Assembly: GCA_965603015.1 (NCBI GenBank)
Contig: CBFDBJ010000006.1
Coordinates: 22,873 to 86,872, forward strand
Direction: 5' to 3'
Source of the DNA: JAUWTJ01 sp965603015
Lineage (GTDB): Bacteria > Pseudomonadota > Alphaproteobacteria > M2410
DNA: 64,000 bases
Position numbers and translations under genes: made by a program. The notes below the pieces were generated by a model. It saw only the letters and a program-made list of their open reading frames with translations. It made no database searches and was not told where the DNA came from. Each line of letters begins with the position of its first letter. The first letter of the stretch is position 1. Below, one piece after another: positions 59,659 through 64,000 of this stretch.

Positions 59659-60219
59659 CTACTCCGGAGGCGGATCTGCGGCGGGTTCATAGACTTCCCA
59701 GTCTTCGAAGTTCTCGGGAGGACCGCCAGTATTATTATAACACATGGAGAAATCATCCCCGCTGAATCTTCCTTTTCTTATTGTAAAGACGTTTGAGAAA
59801 AATGGTCTACCCCTATATCTCGAACGGCCTATCTCACCATGGATGGTAATGAGCTGACCAAGACATTCGTCCGGCATGGGATATTGAAACCCACCGTCAG
59901 TCTCAGAAGCGAAATAAATTCGTACTGAACTGGCATTCGCCCCAACCGTCGTGCCTTCTGCCTCTTCAAATTGGAAAGGTACCATAATATGCTCGCGAGT
60001 GGCCTCATCCCCCAAAATCATACCTTCAACAATTACTCTTTTGCCCTCGAAGAGCGGCGTGAGATACACAATCTTCGTCACTCCAATGGGTGCGCCTGAT
60101 TCGCCTGTCCAAAACACAATGTTACCTGCGCGAAGAGACAAGATTGCTATCGTCAGAAGAATTGCAACTCTCACAGATATTTTAAAGAACCTGGCCACAA
60201 TCTTTCCTTTCCCCAGCAT
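59659..60219 (-). CDS. Membrane-anchored hypothetical protein
   Basis: 186 aa with an N-terminal helix (ISVRVAILLTIAILSLRAG) and an extracytoplasmic body. Later strands read ITIHGEIGRSRYRGRPFFSNVFTIRKG and the C-terminus is acidic and Pro-rich (ENFEDWEVYEPAADPPPE). Cysteines at DECLGQ and SMCYNN could pair. An OB-fold-like segment is possible (GKRVIVEGMILGDEA), but no family is recognised. Base composition is AT-rich compared with both neighbours. It lies on the minus strand between two rightward genes. Confidence 0.6.
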   Translation of the reverse strand: MLGKGKIVARFFKISVRVAILLTIAILSLRAGNIVFWTGESGAPIGVTKIVYLTPLFEGKRVIVEGMILGDEATREHIMVPFQFEEAEGTTVGANASSVRIYFASETDGGFQYPMPDECLGQLITIHGEIGRSRYRGRPFFSNVFTIRKGRFSGDDFSMCYNNTGGPPENFEDWEVYEPAADPPPE

Positions 60220-60438
60220 GTGGTGGGAGCTTGTATGCGCACGAATTGCATATGCGCCTTAGCGATCGATCAAGACCACTCCCCAAAAGATATTTAGAAG
60301 CGGTCTGTAACTTGAAGTAGCATGATCAATCAGGCTCACCAACCAAATTTCCCCTTGAACCTACAGTGACTAGAGCCCCTACGATCTCCACAGATTGGGA
60401 ATCGCGGTTTCCCGCCCTTGCGTAATGCGGAGTGCCAA

Positions 60439-61104
60439 ATGGCTGGTGATTGTTGCGGTGATGTAAAGTTTGACGGTGTCTCGGTGGCTTACAAGCGGGC
60501 GCTGTGGGCGGTGATCGCGATCAATGGCACGATGTTCTTGGTCGAGATGTCGGCCGGGCTGGCGGCCCAGTCCATGGCGCTGAAGGCCGATGCGCTCGAC
60601 TTTCTCGGCGACACTGTGACCTATTTCATATCCTTCCTCGTTATCGGTCAGCCTCTGCTCATGCGTGCCCGGGTTGCCTTTCTGAAAGGCCTGTCACTCG
60701 GGGTCTTTGCTCTCATCATTCTTGGCGCGACCTTCTACCGGGTTTTCGTTTCCGGTGCGCCGGATGGTATGGTGATGGGCCAGATCGGCGCGCTGGCCTT
60801 TGCCGCCAATGTCCTCAGCGTCCTCATTTTGCTCAAGTTTCGCAACGGCGACTCAAATGTTCGCTCCGTCTGGCTGTGTAGCCGCAACGACGCCATTGGC
60901 AATCTGGCGGTGATCTGTGCCGCCTTCGGTGTCGCATGGACCGGCGCGGCCTGGCCCGATCTCCTTGTCGCCGTGGTGCTGGCCGGGCTCTTCCTTACCT
61001 CGGCCTTCAAGATCATCCGCCAGTCGCTTGGCGAGATGCTGGAGGAGAAGGACCGTCTGGCGCTCCCTGGCGAGGCCGCAGTGCAGGCAAGCCCGAAAAG
61101 CTGA
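60439..61104 (+). CDS. CDF-like cation transporter without cytoplasmic domain
   Basis: About 221 aa. Six helices (ALWAVIAINGTMFLVEMSAG, FLGDTVTYFISFLVIG, GVFALIILGATFYRVFV, GALAFAANVLSVLILL, GNLAVICAAFGVAW, LLVAVVLAGLFLTS) with the metal-binding residues in ALKADALDFLGDTV (D-x3-D) and SRNDAIGNL. It starts with Cys-Cys (GDCCGDVKFDG), and the short C-terminus lacks the ferredoxin-like cytoplasmic domain of full CDF proteins. Zinc or related metal efflux is inferred. ATG 60439 has GCGGAG upstream; a TTG 60418 start would add seven residues. The AsnB-like gene follows after 95 bp. Confidence 0.8.
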   Translation: MAGDCCGDVKFDGVSVAYKRALWAVIAINGTMFLVEMSAGLAAQSMALKADALDFLGDTVTYFISFLVIGQPLLMRARVAFLKGLSLGVFALIILGATFYRVFVSGAPDGMVMGQIGALAFAANVLSVLILLKFRNGDSNVRSVWLCSRNDAIGNLAVICAAFGVAWTGAAWPDLLVAVVLAGLFLTSAFKIIRQSLGEMLEEKDRLALPGEAAVQASPKS

Positions 61105-61199
61105 CTTTCCTGTCGCGAATCTCCTGAAATACGCTATAGCTTGGGGCAGCAGAGCGCGCCCCCGCGTGGCCCTGTTGGTGTGATGAGGAACCGTCCCGT

Positions 61200-62897
61200 A
61201 TGACCGGGTTTGCCGGAGTTTTGACCTATAGCGGCGAGGCGCCTGATGAGGCCCTTCTGGACCGCATGGAAGTCGCGCTTGAGCATCGCGGCACCTCCAG
61301 TGCACGCTATGTGACAGGCGGCTTTGCCATGGTCCGCCTTGGTCGGGGCAGCGACGATAGCGGCTTTTATACCGACGACGGCGGCGCGCTGATCGAGATT
61401 GACGGTGCGGTGCGCCCGTCCGAGGCGCTGGCGCTCTATCGCCAGCAGGGCTATGGCTTTGCCGGAAAGCTCACCGGTCCCTATGCCATCGCGCTTTATG
61501 ATGCGGCCGAGCGCAGCCTGCTGCTGGCCCGCGATCTTTTCGGGGTTCGCCCGCTCTATTTTGCCGAGACCGATGAAGGGCTCGTCTTCGCCTCGGAAAT
61601 TTCCGCCATCCTCGCCTCGGGGCTTTTGCCGCCGCGCATGGACCGCGCTGCCTGCGAGGAATTGGTCCAGCTGCAATTTACCTGCGGTGCACGAACCGCT
61701 GTAAAAGGCGTTACCCGTGTTCTGCCTGGAGAGACCCTCGTGGCTCTCAAGGGCAAGCTGGTTGATCGTCATCGGCGCGACAGGCTTGGTGCACGCCGGG
61801 CGTCGCCCTATTCAGAAGATGACGCCCTCATGGGGTTTGAGAAGGTTTTTCACGGCGCCGTCGAGCGCTCTCTGGAAGGCTGCAACTCTGTTGGCATCAT
61901 CTATGGCGGCGAAGTTGAGGGCACCGTGCTGCTGGCGGCCACCCGCGTGCTCTTTCAGGGTGACATCAAGGTCTATGTGCCGTGGCTCGAAGGTGACAAG
62001 GGGCGCAAGAGTTTTGAGCATGCCCGGGTCAACGCCGCACAGCTCAATCTATCGGTAGAAAGCGTGCCCTTTACCGAAGAGGATTTTTGGCGAGATCTGC
62101 CAAGGATTGTTGGCGCGATCGATGATCCGGTTGCAGATTATATGGAATATTACATTCATGAAGCCGCGCGCGCCGCCGCGCCGCACCATGAACGCATAAT
62201 ACTGTCCAGCGGCGCCGACGAAATGTTCGCCGGCCGCTCGCGCTATCGTTCTGTCATGAGGCCCTTGTGGCTCGGCGGACGGGCCATGCGGGCGCGAGGG
62301 TTTCTTGAGGACCTCAATCTTCTTCATGACGAAACGCCGACCTGGCGCGACGGTATCTCCGCTGTCCAGAGCCGCCTCGCCAGCGAGAACCTGACCGTGT
62401 TGCAGCGCGCGCAAGGTCTTGATGTTGCTGATTTTCTGCCGCACGATGTCCTGAATTTTCAGGACCGCATCCTGGCGCGGCAGGGCCTCGATGGCGCTTT
62501 CCCCTATCTCGACAATCAGGTCGCCGAATATGGTTTCTGGCTGGAAGATCGGTTCAAGATTGCCCGCGGGCTTGGAAAATCAGTGCTCAGGCGCTACCTG
62601 GCCAAACGATTTGAGACCATCGACTGGAACCAGCGCTATCGCTGGCCGTCGGTGCCGGTGCGCAGCTGGATTTCCCACAAGGCTCGCGATCTGGGTAATC
62701 TGGTCGCCTATACGCCAGGCGTCACCGCCATATCACCGCCCGATGCGGTGGAAAACCTGTTCCTGCAATTGCAGGACAATCCGACAAAGCGCGCGGGCAA
62801 TGCGGCGTGGCAACTGCTGTTCTTTGCGCTATGGTACAAGATCCACATTGAAGGGCGCCGGTCCGATTCAAGTGTCTTTGAGATATTGGCTGGCTAA
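61200..62897 (+). CDS. Asparagine-synthetase-like protein with eroded catalytic motifs
   Basis: 565 aa with the two-domain AsnB layout: an N-terminal glutamine amidotransferase fold and a C-terminal ATP-pyrophosphatase fold. The nucleophile Cys2 of glutaminase is Thr (MTGFAGV). The nucleotide-binding loop, normally SGGxDS, reads YGGEVEGT, so the Asp and Ser are lost. Other landmarks stay: HRGTSS (for HRGPD), LTGPYAIALYD, LLARDLFGVRPLYF and SSGADEMFAGRSRY. It should be unable to use glutamine and probably unable to adenylate aspartate. It is 28 bp from dihydroorotase on the same strand. It may be a regulator, a scaffold, or an enzyme of unknown reaction. Confidence 0.85.
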   Translation: MTGFAGVLTYSGEAPDEALLDRMEVALEHRGTSSARYVTGGFAMVRLGRGSDDSGFYTDDGGALIEIDGAVRPSEALALYRQQGYGFAGKLTGPYAIALYDAAERSLLLARDLFGVRPLYFAETDEGLVFASEISAILASGLLPPRMDRAACEELVQLQFTCGARTAVKGVTRVLPGETLVALKGKLVDRHRRDRLGARRASPYSEDDALMGFEKVFHGAVERSLEGCNSVGIIYGGEVEGTVLLAATRVLFQGDIKVYVPWLEGDKGRKSFEHARVNAAQLNLSVESVPFTEEDFWRDLPRIVGAIDDPVADYMEYYIHEAARAAAPHHERIILSSGADEMFAGRSRYRSVMRPLWLGGRAMRARGFLEDLNLLHDETPTWRDGISAVQSRLASENLTVLQRAQGLDVADFLPHDVLNFQDRILARQGLDGAFPYLDNQVAEYGFWLEDRFKIARGLGKSVLRRYLAKRFETIDWNQRYRWPSVPVRSWISHKARDLGNLVAYTPGVTAISPPDAVENLFLQLQDNPTKRAGNAAWQLLFFALWYKIHIEGRRSDSSVFEILAG

Positions 62898-62925
62898 AAC
62901 ACTACAATAAAAAGGAATAAAATCC

Positions 62926-64000
62926 GTGTTCGGAACATTTGACCTCATCATAAGAGGCGGTACAATTGTCAATCATGATGGCAGGATGCGTGCCGATGTC
63001 GGCGTGCGCGCTGGCAAGATCGTTGAAATCGGTAATCTGGGATCGGCGTCTGCCGGCGAAGTCATTGAGGCATCGGGGCTTCATGTCTTGCCCGGTGTCA
63101 TCGACACCCAGGTGCATTTTCGCGAGCCAGGCGCTGACGCCAAGGAAGACCTTGAGACCGGCAGCCGCGCCGCAGTGCTCGGCGGCGTCACGGCGGTCTT
63201 TGAGATGCCCAATACAAAGCCGACAACGTCAACGGCCGCAGCGCTCGCCGACAAGGTCGCGCGCGGCCACCACCGGATGCATTGTGATTTCGCGTTTTAC
63301 GTCGGCGCTACCAATGACAATATCGATCAACTGGCAACCCTGGAAATGCTTCCGGGAGCCTGCGGTATCAAGGTCTTCATGGGGGCCTCCACTGGCTCGC
63401 TGCTTGTTGCCGATGATGAAAGCGTCGAAGCTGTCATGCGCAATGGTCGCCGCCGTATGGCTATTCACTCCGAAGATGAATTCCGCATGCGCGAGCGCGC
63501 CCATCTCGCCGAGGACGGCAATGTGCTGACCCATCCCATTGTCCGGGATGTCGAAACCGCCGTGCGGTGCACCAAACGGGTTCTCAAGCTGGCGAGGGCA
63601 ACCGGGCGGCAGGTTCATGTGCTGCACATCTCGACCGCCGAGGAGATGCCCCTGCTGGCGCAGCACAAGGATATCGCCTCCGTCGAGGTCTTGCCGCAAC
63701 ATCTCACGCTGGCGGGGCCGGACGCCTATGAGCGCCTTGGAACCTATGCGCAGCAAAACCCGCCGATCCGCGACGAAGCCGCCCGCGCCGGTATCTGGTG
63801 GGGCGTGGAGCAGGGCATCGTTGATGTTCTGGGTTCGGATCATGCGCCGCATCTGAAACACGAAAAAGATCAACCCTATCCCAAGTCGCCGTCGGGCATG
63901 CCCGGCGTCCAGACCATGGTTCCGATCATGCTCGACCACGTCAACGCGGGCCGTCTCTCTCTTGAACGATTTGTCGACTTGACGTCGCACGGTCCCCTCA
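62926..64000 (+). CDS. pyrC: Dihydroorotase, N-terminal part (cut by window edge)
   Basis: Third enzyme of pyrimidine synthesis. Start GTG 62926 with AAGGA about ten bases upstream; the frame runs beyond 64000 (about 358 codons seen). Type I dihydroorotase features: DTQVHFREPG (metal His pair), GIKVFMGASTG (the carboxylated Lys), LPQHLTL (His), HVLHISTAEE (His) and GSDHAPHLKHEK (Asp). The 28 bp gap and direction place it in one operon with the AsnB-like gene. The start of the transcript could lie in the gap before 61200. Confidence 0.95.
   Translation, partial: MFGTFDLIIRGGTIVNHDGRMRADVGVRAGKIVEIGNLGSASAGEVIEASGLHVLPGVIDTQVHFREPGADAKEDLETGSRAAVLGGVTAVFEMPNTKPTTSTAAALADKVARGHHRMHCDFAFYVGATNDNIDQLATLEMLPGACGIKVFMGASTGSLLVADDESVEAVMRNGRRRMAIHSEDEFRMRERAHLAEDGNVLTHPIVRDVETAVRCTKRVLKLARATGRQVHVLHISTAEEMPLLAQHKDIASVEVLPQHLTLAGPDAYERLGTYAQQNPPIRDEAARAGIWWGVEQGIVDVLGSDHAPHLKHEKDQPYPKSPSGMPGVQTMVPIMLDHVNAGRLSLERFVDLTSHGPL

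Noticed and set aside
1..64000. tRNA, rRNA, CRISPR, IS elements or prophage genes
   Set aside because: No cloverleaf, ribosomal, repeat-spacer, transposase or phage structural sequence was seen on either strand; a short sRNA could still be missed by eye.

Overview
The window looks like a contiguous piece of a GC-rich alphaproteobacterial chromosome. The evidence is the CcrM-type GANTC methyltransferase next to rnhB, the smc / dsbA / DUF721(DciA) / mutY neighbourhood, ETF-ubiquinone oxidoreductase, a NadQ-type Nudix regulator beside nadA-nadC, and the two-subunit glycyl-tRNA synthetase. The order or genus cannot be fixed from the sequence alone. Nearly all genes are housekeeping or general accessory genes. 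There is no phage, IS element, CRISPR array, rRNA or tRNA that I can support.

Layout. 1-8.0 kb: smc (cut by the window edge), a DsbA-like lipoprotein and DUF721/DciA leftward; a membrane-anchored unknown and mutY rightward; then ccrM and rnhB leftward with a dense GANTC cluster between them. 8.0-15.4 kb: a patchwork of small accessory genes (GFA protein, GIY-YIG protein, radical SAM protein, S41 peptidase, map, hydrolases, a multi-pass membrane protein, a HAD protein) separated by at least five copies of a dispersed palindromic repeat. 15.4-28.4 kb: moaB, slt, uracil-DNA glycosylase, ETF-QO, a TPR lipoprotein, ispE, a polyprenyl diphosphate synthase, DUF2007, a TrmN6-like methyltransferase, a second TPR protein and an S49 protease. 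28.5-37.3 kb: glyQ-glyS-ppdK, then an envelope cluster (SleB-type hydrolase, pentapeptide-repeat protein, coiled-coil lipoprotein). 37.3-41.7 kb: nadC, nadA, a secreted small protein, nadQ and an HD hydrolase. 41.9-50.5 kb: a universal stress protein, a FabH-like synthase, tag, a VOC protein, a serine-less hydrolase, and a TetR-HlyD-ABC-ABC exporter. 50.5-64 kb: acyl-CoA synthetase, QueD, a MerR-GFA-YgfZ-persulfide dioxygenase operon, a class C beta-lactamase-like hydrolase, lipoprotein, thioesterase/TetR pair, CDF transporter, a degenerate asparagine-synthetase-like protein and dihydroorotase (cut by the window edge).

How genes may work together. CcrM sites are strongly clustered upstream of ccrM and upstream of the SleB-type hydrolase gene, and the two regions share a 15-base element, which suggests cell-cycle control. 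The coiled-coil lipoprotein and the pentapeptide protein share a 15-base dyad in their upstream regions. nadA carries two equally spaced palindromes that fit control by the nearby nadQ. The merR-gfa-ygfZ-persulfide dioxygenase run reads as one operon around glutathione thiol chemistry and iron-sulfur maintenance. The least expected proteins are an asparagine-synthetase paralogue that has lost both catalytic signatures just ahead of dihydroorotase, an alpha/beta hydrolase whose nucleophile serine is alanine, and a HAD hydrolase whose conserved N-terminus has no standard start codon. No wholly new multi-gene system is proven here; the best leads are the GANTC clusters, the palindromic repeat family around the GIY-YIG gene, and the AsnB-like/dihydroorotase pair.
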